Source of the DNA: Hydrogenophilales bacterium RIFOXYD1_FULL_62_11
GTDB lineage: Bacteria > Pseudomonadota > Gammaproteobacteria > Burkholderiales > Thiobacillaceae
Assembly: GCA_001802655.1 (NCBI GenBank)
Contig: MGZO01000023.1
Span: forward strand, 1-7,609
Direction: 5' to 3'
DNA: 7,609 nt
The notes beneath the pieces are model-generated. The model was given only the letters and a program-made list of their open reading frames with translations, searched no databases and had not been told where the DNA came from. Below are positions 1 through 6,142 of the stretch, piece by piece. The stretch's first letter is position 1, and every line of letters starts with the position of its first letter. The position numbers were made by a program, and so were the translations under genes.

Positions 1-516
1 GAGCGTGGGGGTGCTGAAGCGCCGATCCACCAGAGAGGTTCCGGTGATCCCAGCTTCTGCCTGCAGGTGTCGCTCTTGGAAGAGGTTGAGCCTGATGAGT
101 CGAGGGTCAACACCTTCGACCACTGGCAAATGGCAGTGAAAGCGCCGTTCGGACTGGGTAGCACCAATCCGGTGGTGTTCAAGACGACGCTGAGCGAGAA
201 GCACCCCAGCAATGAGGTCTACCACCGCATGAGCGGGAAGACCGCCAACGTCACGGGTGTAATTGTCAGTGCGATCGGCGTGCAGTACGACGAAGAAGCG
301 TTGCCTGCGTTCGTCCTGAAGTTCGAGGATGGTACGGAGCTCACCGCTTTCGACGGCGAGCTGGAGCCGGTGGACCAGAACACCCGGCGCGTGATCGACC
401 GGATCTGCTACTCATTCGGGGTGTCCCGCCTCGCGGGTTATCAGGGTGTTGGCGATCTGTTCGAGCGTGGCACTGTCCAGGAACGGGCGCAGCTGATGTC
501 CATGTCTCAGGACTGA
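1..516 (+). CDS. Hypothetical protein, probably 5'-truncated by the window edge
   Basis: I do not recognise this protein. The reading frame is open from base 1 to the TGA at 514-516. The only conventional in-frame start in the first 70 bases is GTG at 67, which has no Shine-Dalgarno sequence before it, so the gene probably begins upstream of the window. If GTG 67 were used, the product would be 149 residues. The visible part is soluble and acidic, with no signal peptide or membrane segment. The middle section (about residues 55-100 counted from GTG 67) alternates hydrophobic and polar residues in a way that suggests a small beta-rich fold, including the stretch FEDGTELTAFDGELEPVD. The end (QERAQLMSMSQD) is likely helical. 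A strong intrinsic terminator begins 15 bp after the stop, so this is the last gene of its transcript. Coding character and terminator placement make the gene real; its function is unknown. Confidence 0.7.
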   Translation, partial: ERGGAEAPIHQRGSGDPSFCLQVSLLEEVEPDESRVNTFDHWQMAVKAPFGLGSTNPVVFKTTLSEKHPSNEVYHRMSGKTANVTGVIVSAIGVQYDEEALPAFVLKFEDGTELTAFDGELEPVDQNTRRVIDRICYSFGVSRLAGYQGVGDLFERGTVQERAQLMSMSQD

Positions 517-530
517 CGCCGCCTCACCAT

Positions 531-560
531 AGACCGCCCTTCGGGGCGGTCTTTTTTTTT
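531..560 (+). terminator. Strong rho-independent terminator
   Basis: A perfect 9-bp stem (AGACCGCCC at 531-539 against GGGCGGTCT at 544-552) closes a TTCG tetraloop and runs into nine T residues (552-560). It sits 15 bp downstream of the stop of the first gene and should end that transcript. It also means the next gene needs its own promoter in the short gap that follows, unless there is read-through. Confidence 0.95.
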
Positions 561-564
561 GGCT

Positions 565-589
565 AACCGGCCTTGCATCAGGGCCGGTT
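565..589. repeat. Inverted repeat / hairpin downstream of terminator
   Basis: AACCGGCC at 565-572 pairs perfectly with GGCCGGTT at 582-589 around a 9-base loop. The stem can be extended slightly inside the loop by a T-G and a T-A pair. No T-run follows, so it is not a standard terminator on the + strand. It lies between the terminator of the first gene and the zinc-ribbon gene, and could be an operator, a transcript leader structure or part of an element boundary. Confidence 0.6.
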
Positions 590-649
590 GCGGACCTAAT
601 GCGTGATTCGAATCCTGCACACTGTCCACCCCGGAATGCTGGATCTGCA

Positions 650-1231
650 ATGGAACTGAGCCCTATCCAGTCTGTTCACTCGCTGGAATGCCCCCACTGC
701 AAGGCCGTCCTCCTCAACGTGGGGCCGGCCTCAAGCCAGGTGCCGGGGCTGACGTCCTGGCTGACCGATGGTGACGCCATTCCCGGGGTGCCCGACGCCC
801 TGCCCGGCCAGACGCAACAGGCGCTCATGCCCATGCTGAGCGTGGGCCGTTGCGCAGCTTGCAATGGCCACTACTACGTGGCGGAGGTGATCACCCTTTC
901 GGGCCCGCTCGATCTGGTCTATGACTGGATGGCCGGCGCGCTCAAGGAAGGCGCCTCCAGCAACTTCGTGTGCCGTCTCCCCGAGCTGCAGCAGGACTGG
1001 TGCCTGTTCCGGACCAGTACTGATGCGGGCGCGGTCAGCGAATACATGATGGGTCCGTTCCCCCTGTGCGGTGGAATCGAAGGCCCGAACGGGGTCAGCG
1101 CCTGCGGATCTCCGCGCTCACCCTGGGAGGAGGCCCGGGAGATCGTGGCGTCCCAGCTGGATTTGATCGCCGAGTTCCAACGCTTGGCTGAAGCGATCGA
1201 CGCCGGCGGCGAGCAACTTTCCCCCGCCTGA
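650..1231 (+). CDS. Hypothetical protein with predicted zinc-ribbon cysteines
   Basis: A 193-residue soluble protein of unknown function. Two CxxC knuckles are visible, C14-P-H-C17 near the N-terminus and C68-A-A-C71 about 50 residues later, followed by GHYYVAEV. This is the arrangement of a zinc-ribbon treble of beta strands. The rest has no motif I can name; the last 35 residues, rich in A, E, L and I, look helical. I chose ATG 650 over the upstream in-frame ATG 599. ATG 650 is preceded by GGA at 641-643 with 6-bp spacing. The 51 bases before it encode a Cys/Pro-rich stretch that does not look like the rest of the protein and overlaps a palindromic non-coding-like segment. The adenine methyltransferase gene starts 21 bp after the stop, so the two are probably co-transcribed. 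A nucleic-acid-binding or accessory role is possible but is inference. Confidence 0.8.
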   Translation: MELSPIQSVHSLECPHCKAVLLNVGPASSQVPGLTSWLTDGDAIPGVPDALPGQTQQALMPMLSVGRCAACNGHYYVAEVITLSGPLDLVYDWMAGALKEGASSNFVCRLPELQQDWCLFRTSTDAGAVSEYMMGPFPLCGGIEGPNGVSACGSPRSPWEEAREIVASQLDLIAEFQRLAEAIDAGGEQLSPA

Positions 1232-1252
1232 TCCAGTGGCATCGTCATTGGC

Positions 1253-2077
1253 ATGAGCACCTCTGACGCCGCACGCAAACTCGCCCTCGGACAGTGGTTC
1301 ACCCCAACCTGGGCCGCTGAGTGTTTGGTGGAGAAATACTTCCCCGACCTGGGGATGTGGGATCGCGTGCTCGAGCCCTCGTGTGGCCCTGGTGCGTTCC
1401 TGTCGGCGATCCCGGACAGCGTGCCGGCGATCGGCGTGGAAATCGACCCTGCGCTGGCGGCGCGTGCCCGTGCCAACACCGGGCGCGAGATCATCGTCGG
1501 CGACTTCCTCACCTCCGATATTCCCTTCAGCCCCACCGCGGTGATCGGCAATCCCCCGTACAAGCAGGCGTTGATCCAGGGGTTCATCTCGCGTGCGTGG
1601 GAGCTTCTGCCCGATGGCGGCAAATGCGGGCTTTTGCTGCCGGTGTACGCCTTCCAGACGCCGTCGGTTGTGGAGCAGCTGGAGAAGAAATGGAGGCTGC
1701 AGCAGGACCTTGTGCCGCGCACCATCTTTCCGCGGCTGAGCCTCCCGCTGTGCTTTGCCATGCTCACCAAGGGCGAGCGCGGCCTGGCGGGATTTAGCCT
1801 CTACCATGAAGCGGAGGCAGTACGACGCTTGCGCAAGCGATACAAGGCGTTGCTGGCCAATGGGGAAGCGTCCGTGTGGCGCGCCGTCGTGCGTGCCGCG
1901 ATGGTGCAGCTGGGCGGCGAATGCACGCTCGAACAGATCTATGCCGAGATCGAACCGGTGCGACCGACGGCGAATCCCTTCTGGCAGGCCAAGGTGCGCC
2001 AAGTGCTGCAAGGAATGGCGGTCCGTCTTGGACGCGGCCAGTGGGCGTTGCCCGTCGATGATGCCGTTGCAGCGTGA
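1253..2077 (+). CDS. Orphan N6-adenine DNA methyltransferase with C-terminal winged-helix-like domain
   Basis: A 274-residue predicted S-adenosylmethionine-dependent DNA methyltransferase. Motifs run in order. Motif X-like is GQWFTPTWAAE (residues 13-23). Motif I, the SAM-binding loop, is EPSCGPGAFL (41-50). The motif II acidic residue is in GVEIDP (61-66), and motif III is VGDFL (82-86). Catalytic motif IV, NPPY (100-103), is the signature of amino-methyltransferases acting on adenine N6. Motif order X-I-IV matches the gamma class. After the catalytic core the protein has only about 150 residues and no obvious target-recognition domain. The end (about 205-270: LGGECTLEQIYAEIEP, then WQAKVRQVLQGM and GRGQWAL) looks like a winged helix-turn-helix common in mobile-element proteins. 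No restriction endonuclease is adjacent. It likely modifies element or host DNA for protection or regulation; its target sequence cannot be read from the protein. A shadow reading of the opposite strand was ignored. Confidence 0.92.
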   Translation: MSTSDAARKLALGQWFTPTWAAECLVEKYFPDLGMWDRVLEPSCGPGAFLSAIPDSVPAIGVEIDPALAARARANTGREIIVGDFLTSDIPFSPTAVIGNPPYKQALIQGFISRAWELLPDGGKCGLLLPVYAFQTPSVVEQLEKKWRLQQDLVPRTIFPRLSLPLCFAMLTKGERGLAGFSLYHEAEAVRRLRKRYKALLANGEASVWRAVVRAAMVQLGGECTLEQIYAEIEPVRPTANPFWQAKVRQVLQGMAVRLGRGQWALPVDDAVAA

Positions 2078-2165
2078 CCTTCGCTCCAGTTTCAGCTTGA
2101 TGAATGCCTGGTACTTCTTCTTTCCACCTGATCCCGCTATATCCATTACATGGAGATGTGGGGGC

Positions 2166-2170
2166 GAGGA
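2166..2170 (+). promoter_or_regulatory. Shine-Dalgarno site deciding the start of the Cys-rich gene
   Basis: GAGGA lies 8 bases before ATG 2179 and supports that ATG over the immediately preceding in-frame TTG at 2176. The roughly 100-bp gap from the methyltransferase stop to this site has no terminator-like hairpin, and I can pick out no convincing -35/-10 pair in it. Confidence 0.7.
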
Positions 2171-2178
2171 CGTAGTTG

Positions 2179-2550
2179 ATGTTGCAGTACGCATTTGATG
2201 ACCTGCCGGCGGTGACACGTACCCGTCGTTACGCGGTACTCATTCACATCTCCGCGCTCACAAGCGCCGTTGACCCTGGAACGTGCTGCGCCACCGGCTG
2301 CAGCGAGCCCGCTCAGTTCCAGCGCGTATGGCTCTCTACTAGCAAGCCCGGGAAGATCATCCGCTGCAATCTCAACGGCGCACGCTACTGCGCCACGCAT
2401 GCTTGTCAGGCCACCTGCACTGAAGCCACGCCGAGCTTTAAGTGCCGTGATGCCTTAGCCGCCTATCACCACGCCCTCGTACAGCGCGACCGCGACTGTG
2501 ATGCCCAGGCCTCCTCCGCGCGGGTTCGATCGGGCGCGGAACACCGCTGA
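2179..2550 (+). CDS. Small Cys-rich hypothetical protein, probable zinc binder
   Basis: A 123-residue soluble protein that I do not recognise. It has nine cysteines, most of them in its middle third: C36, C37, C41, C63, C71, C76 and C80, then C89 and one near 107. The pattern CCATGCSEPAQF (36-47) followed by RYCATHAC (69-76) resembles a small zinc-binding module of the form C-x4-C ... Y-C-x2-H-A. There is no signal peptide, so the cysteines are probably metal ligands in the cytoplasm and not disulfides. The start at ATG 2179 is supported by a GAGGA ribosome site. Third codon positions are strongly G/C-biased, as in neighbouring genes, which supports real coding. It lies between the methyltransferase and the secreted nuclease on the same strand, but the gaps on both sides (101 and 62 bp) leave operon membership open. 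Confidence 0.65.
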   Translation: MLQYAFDDLPAVTRTRRYAVLIHISALTSAVDPGTCCATGCSEPAQFQRVWLSTSKPGKIIRCNLNGARYCATHACQATCTEATPSFKCRDALAAYHHALVQRDRDCDAQASSARVRSGAEHR

Positions 2551-2577
2551 CCTGCTGCCCTGATCGAAACTCCCAAG

Positions 2578-2593
2578 GGCGAGCCCGCTCGCC
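2578..2593. repeat. Short perfect inverted repeat before the nuclease gene
   Basis: GGCGAGC (2578-2584) and GCTCGCC (2587-2593) are exact complements separated by only two bases. As RNA this would form a 6-bp stem with a four-base loop. It ends 19 bp before the nuclease ATG and has no T-run, so it is a weak terminator at best. It could be an operator or a leader hairpin. Confidence 0.45.
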
Positions 2594-2612
2594 TAGCTCT
2601 TACGGACTCCCT

Positions 2613-3083
2613 ATGAACAAGACACTTGCGCGCTTTGCGCTCTCCGCGGCGCTGGCCGCGGCTGCCCTGCCCTGCTTCGCCCAGCTGCGCGGCACGGTGG
2701 TGTCCATCCAGGACGGGGACACCCTTGAGGTCCTGGTCAACAAGACGCCCGTGCGCGTGCGCTTGTCCCAGATCGATGCCCCTGAGCGTCGCCAAGCCTT
2801 CGGCACCCGAGCGCGGCAGGCCTTGGCCGACCAGGTGTTCCAAGAGGAAGTCGAAATCGTCGTCGAAGGCAACGACCGATACGGCCGCACGTTGGGCCGC
2901 GTCATCCATCAGGGTCGAGACATCAACATCGAGATGGTGCAACTGGGAATGGCTTGGGCCTACGACCGCTATGTGACAGATGTGCAGGTTCAGATTGCAG
3001 AGCAACGAGCTCGTGCTGCGCGCCGCGGCCTATGGCGTGATGAAGATCCGGTCCCGCCCTGGCAGTTTCGTCGAAAGAAATAG
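2613..3083 (+). CDS. Secreted thermonuclease-family (SNase-like) nuclease
   Basis: A 156-residue Ca2+-dependent-type nuclease of the staphylococcal nuclease (TNase) family, expected to cut DNA and possibly RNA in the periplasm or outside the cell. Residues 1-23 form a signal peptide (MNKT, then an Ala/Leu core, ending CFA before Q24). The OB-fold domain follows at about residues 25-152. Active-site residues align with staphylococcal nuclease (mature numbering): D36 in QDGDT corresponds to D21; R50, D55 and E58 in VRLSQIDAPE correspond to R35, D40 and E43; R92 in NDRYGR corresponds to R87. All are conserved, so the enzyme should be active. The later stretch INIEMVQLGMAWAY and the RGLW near the C-terminus are also typical of bacterial homologues. 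The start is ATG 2613 with a weak GGA at 2604-2606. It stands 62 bp after the previous gene. Such nucleases are frequent on plasmids and integrative elements, but its role here is not shown. Confidence 0.93.
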   Translation: MNKTLARFALSAALAAAALPCFAQLRGTVVSIQDGDTLEVLVNKTPVRVRLSQIDAPERRQAFGTRARQALADQVFQEEVEIVVEGNDRYGRTLGRVIHQGRDINIEMVQLGMAWAYDRYVTDVQVQIAEQRARAARRGLWRDEDPVPPWQFRRKK

Positions 3084-3244
3084 CCAACCCGCCCGATATC
3101 GAGGGCAGTTACGCCGTCCTACATGGACATCCGAGCACTAGCATCACAGATCCGCTGTTCAACCCTTTTTCTAACTTTTGCGAAGGGATGCGGCCGATAG
3201 GGTTGGAGTGTGACCGGCGAGACGGTCCGCCAACTGAAACCACC

Positions 3245-3250
3245 AAGGAG
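3245..3250 (+). promoter_or_regulatory. Strong Shine-Dalgarno site deciding the autotransporter start
   Basis: AAGGAG lies 7 bases before GTG 3258. It fixes the start there and not at the in-frame GTG 3210, which would add 16 residues ahead of a signal peptide and spoil its N-terminus. The 174-bp gap between the nuclease stop (3083) and GTG 3258 also contains a separated inverted repeat, CAACCCT (3160-3166) with AGGGTTG (3199-3205). I could not pick out a convincing -35/-10 pair in the gap. Confidence 0.88.
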
Positions 3251-3257
3251 CTTCAAC

Positions 3258-5987
3258 GTGACGAACCGTTCCCTGCTGTCCACCGCCATCCTCTCCGTCC
3301 TCCTCGCCGCCGGCTGCGGCGGTGGTGGTGGGGGTGGTGGCACCCGCCCTGACGCACCGCCGCCGCCGCCGACCTCCCCGCCGCCGCCGCCGCCGCCGGC
3401 CACCTGTGAAGACGAAGACGCGATCAACTACGGTGATGAAGGTGATTGCGAGTTCCGCTACACCGGCCGCGCCGACAACGCGCTGGTCGGAACGAACGCC
3501 GACGTAGCCCAGGCCGAAGGCTTCACCGGCGAGGGCGTCAAGGTCGGCGTGCTGGACGATGCGCGCTACGAAGGCTACGCCCCACTGGAAGGCAAGGTCG
3601 ATTACTACGAGGACTTCACCAGCGCCGACGCAACCGAGCCGGATTCCAACGACAAGCGCGGCCACGGCACGGTGATCAGCACCATCATTGCTGGCACGGC
3701 AGGTGGCGACTTCAAGGGCGGCATTGCGCCCGACGCTTCGATCTACTGGGGCCGCATCTGTGCCGACGACACCTGCAGGGCGCTGGACGCCATGGACGCG
3801 GCCACTGCTCTTGCCGCCGAAGGCGTGAAGATCTTCAACCTGTCGGTTTCCAGCGTGCGTGAAACCGAAGACGAGCAGCGTCAGTCGGCGGCTGGCTGGG
3901 AGCAGGCGATGCGCCCGGCACTGGAAGCCGGTGGCCTGATCATCGCCGCGGCGGGCAACGATGCGCGTGACACCGCGAACTACCCGGCCGCTACCCCGCG
4001 CTACCAGCCCCAGTGGGAGTCGCAGTGGCTGTCGGTGGTTGCGCTGGAGCTGGATGACAACGGCAATCCGGACGAACTGTCCAGCTACTCCAACAAGTGC
4101 GGCCACACGGCTGACTGGTGCCTCGGCGCACCGGGACTCTACGAGTTCCCGGGCATCCCCGGCTCGGCCTTCGATAGTGGTGCTGGCCAGGGCACGTCGT
4201 TCGCAACCGCCGGCGTGAGTGGCGTGGCTGCGCTGGTGGCGGGCGCCTTCCCGTGGATGAGCGCCTCCAACCTCCAGCAGACCCTGCTGACCACCGCCCG
4301 CGACATGGGAGCCCCCGGCGTAGACGCCGTGTTCGGCTGGGGCGCGGTCGATGCGGCGGCGGCCGTCAAGGGGCCGGGCATGTTCGTGACCGACTTCGAC
4401 GCCCGCGTCACCGGCACCTCGACCTTCTCCAATGACATCAGCGGCAACGGCGGCCTGGTGAAGGGCGGCGACGGCACGTTGGTGCTGGCGGGTAACAACA
4501 CCTACCTGGGCGACACGACGGTGGAAGCCGGCGTGCTGGCACTGGTCGGTGACGTTTCCGGCGACGTGGTGGTGGCCGGTGGTGACCTTTATGCCCGCGG
4601 CGGTTCCATCGGCGGCAACTACACGGTGGGCGAGCTGGGCGATACGGCCATCAAGCTCGGCATGCCGCTGGAAGTGACTGGCGCGGCCCTGATCGATGGT
4701 GGGCTGCTCCTGAGCAACCCCGATTCCTCCTACGAGGTTGAATCCACCGAAGATGTGCTCACGGCCGGCACGGTGGAGGGCACGTTCTCCGACGTGGTCT
4801 ATGCAAACGACTTCCTCTGGACCGTGGATCTGGACTACACCGACACCAGCGTCGTGGCCGAACTCACCCGCAACGCCGCAGCCTCGGCCGCGACGGCATC
4901 GGGCGCCAGCGTGGCCGTCGTGGACGGCGCCGAAAGCGTGGACGCGCTGATCGGCTTCCTGGATGAAGTTGCCCGTTCGGGTGACACCGCCGGCTACGAG
5001 TCGATCCTCGCCTCCGGCGCAAGCCTGCTCAATGCCAACAATGCCCAGGCGGCGGCGGCATTCGAGAGCCTGACCGGCCAGGTCCACGGCATGCAGCGTG
5101 CGCTCTCCGTGCAGACTGCGCTCAACGACACCCGCGCCGCCGTGGACCGCCTGCCGCATCTGGCCGGCACCACCCGCGCAACGGGCTGGGTCCAAGCCGA
5201 CGCCGTTGACGGCGAAATGAAGCGCGATGGGTACTCCACCGCCGACTACGATCAGTTCGCCGTCACGGTGGGCGTGGACGTGCCGGTGGGCCGCAATGGC
5301 ACCGTGGTGGGCGCGTCCCTGTCCAAGGGCGACACCCGCGGCAACATCGATTCCTCCACCAGCCATCTGGATGAGGACCGCATCGGCATCACCGGCTACC
5401 TGCACCAGCCTATCGGTTCGGCCTATGTCTCGGCCGTCGTGGGCCACGGCAGCAGCGACGTCGACACCGGCCGCATGGTGAGCCTGGGTCGCAACCGGAC
5501 CTATCTGGAAGAGAGCCGCGAGGACGATTCGTGGGGCGTGAACCTGGAAGCCGGCTACCGGCTCGCCAGCGGCGCCACGCCGTTCCTCGGCCTGACCGGC
5601 ATCGTCCACAACCAGGATGCGTTCTCGGAAGACGACGCGAGCGGCTTGGGCCTGTCGGCCAGCGATGACAGCGTCACCGCGATCTACGCCGACCTCGGCC
5701 TGCGCCACCGCCGCGAGTCGGGCCGCTGGACGCAGGACTTCATGGTCGCCTACCGTGCCCTGCTCAACGACCCGACCACGGACTTCAACGCCTGGTACAC
5801 CGGTGCGCCGGAAGCCAAGTTCACCGTCCAGGGGTACGAGCTGTCGAGCGATGCCATCCGCGCGGCCCTCGGCGCTGGCTTCCGCCTGACCCCCAACGCC
5901 ACGGTCTATGGCTCGCTGGGTCTGGAACAGGCGTCGGGCCAGAACAGCAACGCGAACGCCAACCTGGGTCTGCGCTGGATGTTCTGA
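3258..5987 (+). CDS. Lipidated subtilisin-family autotransporter serine protease (NalP/SphB1-like architecture)
   Basis: A 909-residue type Va autotransporter. Residues 1-20 form a lipoprotein signal peptide ending LAAGC; C20 should be lipidated. Next come eight Gly (21-28), then PPPPP and PPPPPPP blocks (34-47), a probable flexible tether. A two-Cys segment follows (C50 to C64, with INYGDEG between). The S8 peptidase domain spans about residues 85-380. Its catalytic residues are D100 in VGVLDD, H136 in RGHGT, oxyanion N234 in AAGND and S314 in GTSFA. Cys pairs 168/173 and 281/288 probably form disulfides. An autotransporter-associated strand repeat (about 399-430, VKGGDGTLVLAGNNTYLGDT) and a short beta-helical section follow. 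After an Ala-rich linker near 537-560, the C-terminal beta-barrel (about 641-909) ends in LGLRWMF with the usual terminal Phe. By family analogy (NalP, SphB1), the protease acts at the cell surface and may process other exported proteins or itself. It is a single-gene transcript: it has its own strong ribosome site, and a strong terminator follows 24 bp downstream. Confidence 0.94.
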   Translation: MTNRSLLSTAILSVLLAAGCGGGGGGGGTRPDAPPPPPTSPPPPPPPATCEDEDAINYGDEGDCEFRYTGRADNALVGTNADVAQAEGFTGEGVKVGVLDDARYEGYAPLEGKVDYYEDFTSADATEPDSNDKRGHGTVISTIIAGTAGGDFKGGIAPDASIYWGRICADDTCRALDAMDAATALAAEGVKIFNLSVSSVRETEDEQRQSAAGWEQAMRPALEAGGLIIAAAGNDARDTANYPAATPRYQPQWESQWLSVVALELDDNGNPDELSSYSNKCGHTADWCLGAPGLYEFPGIPGSAFDSGAGQGTSFATAGVSGVAALVAGAFPWMSASNLQQTLLTTARDMGAPGVDAVFGWGAVDAAAAVKGPGMFVTDFDARVTGTSTFSNDISGNGGLVKGGDGTLVLAGNNTYLGDTTVEAGVLALVGDVSGDVVVAGGDLYARGGSIGGNYTVGELGDTAIKLGMPLEVTGAALIDGGLLLSNPDSSYEVESTEDVLTAGTVEGTFSDVVYANDFLWTVDLDYTDTSVVAELTRNAAASAATASGASVAVVDGAESVDALIGFLDEVARSGDTAGYESILASGASLLNANNAQAAAAFESLTGQVHGMQRALSVQTALNDTRAAVDRLPHLAGTTRATGWVQADAVDGEMKRDGYSTADYDQFAVTVGVDVPVGRNGTVVGASLSKGDTRGNIDSSTSHLDEDRIGITGYLHQPIGSAYVSAVVGHGSSDVDTGRMVSLGRNRTYLEESREDDSWGVNLEAGYRLASGATPFLGLTGIVHNQDAFSEDDASGLGLSASDDSVTAIYADLGLRHRRESGRWTQDFMVAYRALLNDPTTDFNAWYTGAPEAKFTVQGYELSSDAIRAALGAGFRLTPNATVYGSLGLEQASGQNSNANANLGLRWMF
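3318..3341 (+). repeat. GGN triplet run encoding eight glycines
   Basis: Eight consecutive GGN codons (mostly GGT) directly follow the lipidated Cys codon. Together with the CCG runs downstream they encode the tether between lipid anchor and protease. Because the codons are mixed, slippage is less likely here than in the pure CCG runs. Confidence 0.85.
3357..3398 (+). repeat. CCG triplet repeats encoding poly-proline (5 + 7 units)
   Basis: Five pure CCG codons (3357-3371), then ACC TCC, then seven pure CCG codons (3378-3398). They encode the two Pro blocks between the lipid anchor and the two-Cys segment. The triplet unit means any slippage would change tether length without breaking the frame. 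Confidence 0.9.
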
Positions 5988-6011
5988 TCCGTCCTCAACT
6001 GTTGCACCACG

Positions 6012-6042
6012 AACGCCCCGCCTCGCGCGGGGCGTTTTTTTT
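6012..6042 (+). terminator. Strong rho-independent terminator after the autotransporter gene
   Basis: A perfect 10-bp stem (AACGCCCCGC at 6012-6021 against GCGGGGCGTT at 6027-6036) with a CTCGC loop runs into eight T residues (6035-6042). It starts 24 bp after the autotransporter stop and separates it from the downstream DsbD-alpha cluster. Confidence 0.95.
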
Positions 6043-6131
6043 GCTCCCTGCCAACGTCTAACCCGCCCTGACATAAGGCCGGCTAGACGGCCGATTGCAC
6101 ACGCTTGGCGCGTATCGTTTGCCCTCCTCTC

Positions 6132-6135
6132 GGAG
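6132..6135 (+). promoter_or_regulatory. Shine-Dalgarno site deciding the DsbD-alpha gene start
   Basis: GGAG within CGGAGAG lies 7 bases before GTG 6143. It supports that start over the in-frame TTG at 6095, and it places a clean signal peptide at the very N-terminus. The leader between the upstream terminator and this site also contains a small hairpin (GGCCG at about 6078 with CGGCC about 6 bases later). Confidence 0.75.
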
Positions 6136-6142
6136 AGTCCCT

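Noticed and set aside
595..635. A complete tRNA gene
   Set aside because: Only the T-loop and the 3' T-stem fit. The 5' T-stem strand does not pair properly, no matching 5' acceptor strand or anticodon arm lies upstream, and the 3' CCA is out of register.
599..649. N-terminal extension of the zinc-ribbon protein from ATG 599
   Set aside because: No ribosome site precedes ATG 599, the added residues do not resemble a domain or signal peptide, and the bases include palindromic tRNA-like sequence. ATG 650 has GGA at a suitable distance.
919..2218. Long - strand open frames of 283 and 366 codons opposite the zinc-ribbon and methyltransferase genes
   Set aside because: They are antisense to a gene with clear SAM and NPPY motifs, show no recognisable domain and have poor start contexts. 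They are consequences of the GC bias.
2613..3083. The nuclease as the restriction partner of the methyltransferase
   Set aside because: It has a signal peptide and belongs to the sequence-nonspecific SNase family, so it works outside the cytoplasm and cannot be the cognate restriction enzyme.
3210..3257. Autotransporter start at GTG 3210
   Set aside because: It would place 16 polar residues before the signal peptide and lacks a good ribosome site, whereas GTG 3258 has AAGGAG 7 bases upstream and gives a clean lipoprotein signal.
3084..3257. Sigma-70 promoter before the autotransporter gene
   Set aside because: The gap contains T-rich patches near 3165-3180 and a GATAGG near 3196, but no pair at 16-18 bp spacing is good enough to call.
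3171..6074. A 967-codon open frame on the - strand covering the whole autotransporter gene
   Set aside because: Its protein is rich in Arg, Gly, Ala, Val and His with no domain, and it mirrors the codon structure of the + strand gene. High third-position G/C on the + strand removes stop codons from this antisense frame. The + strand product has an intact catalytic triad and barrel, so this is a shadow.
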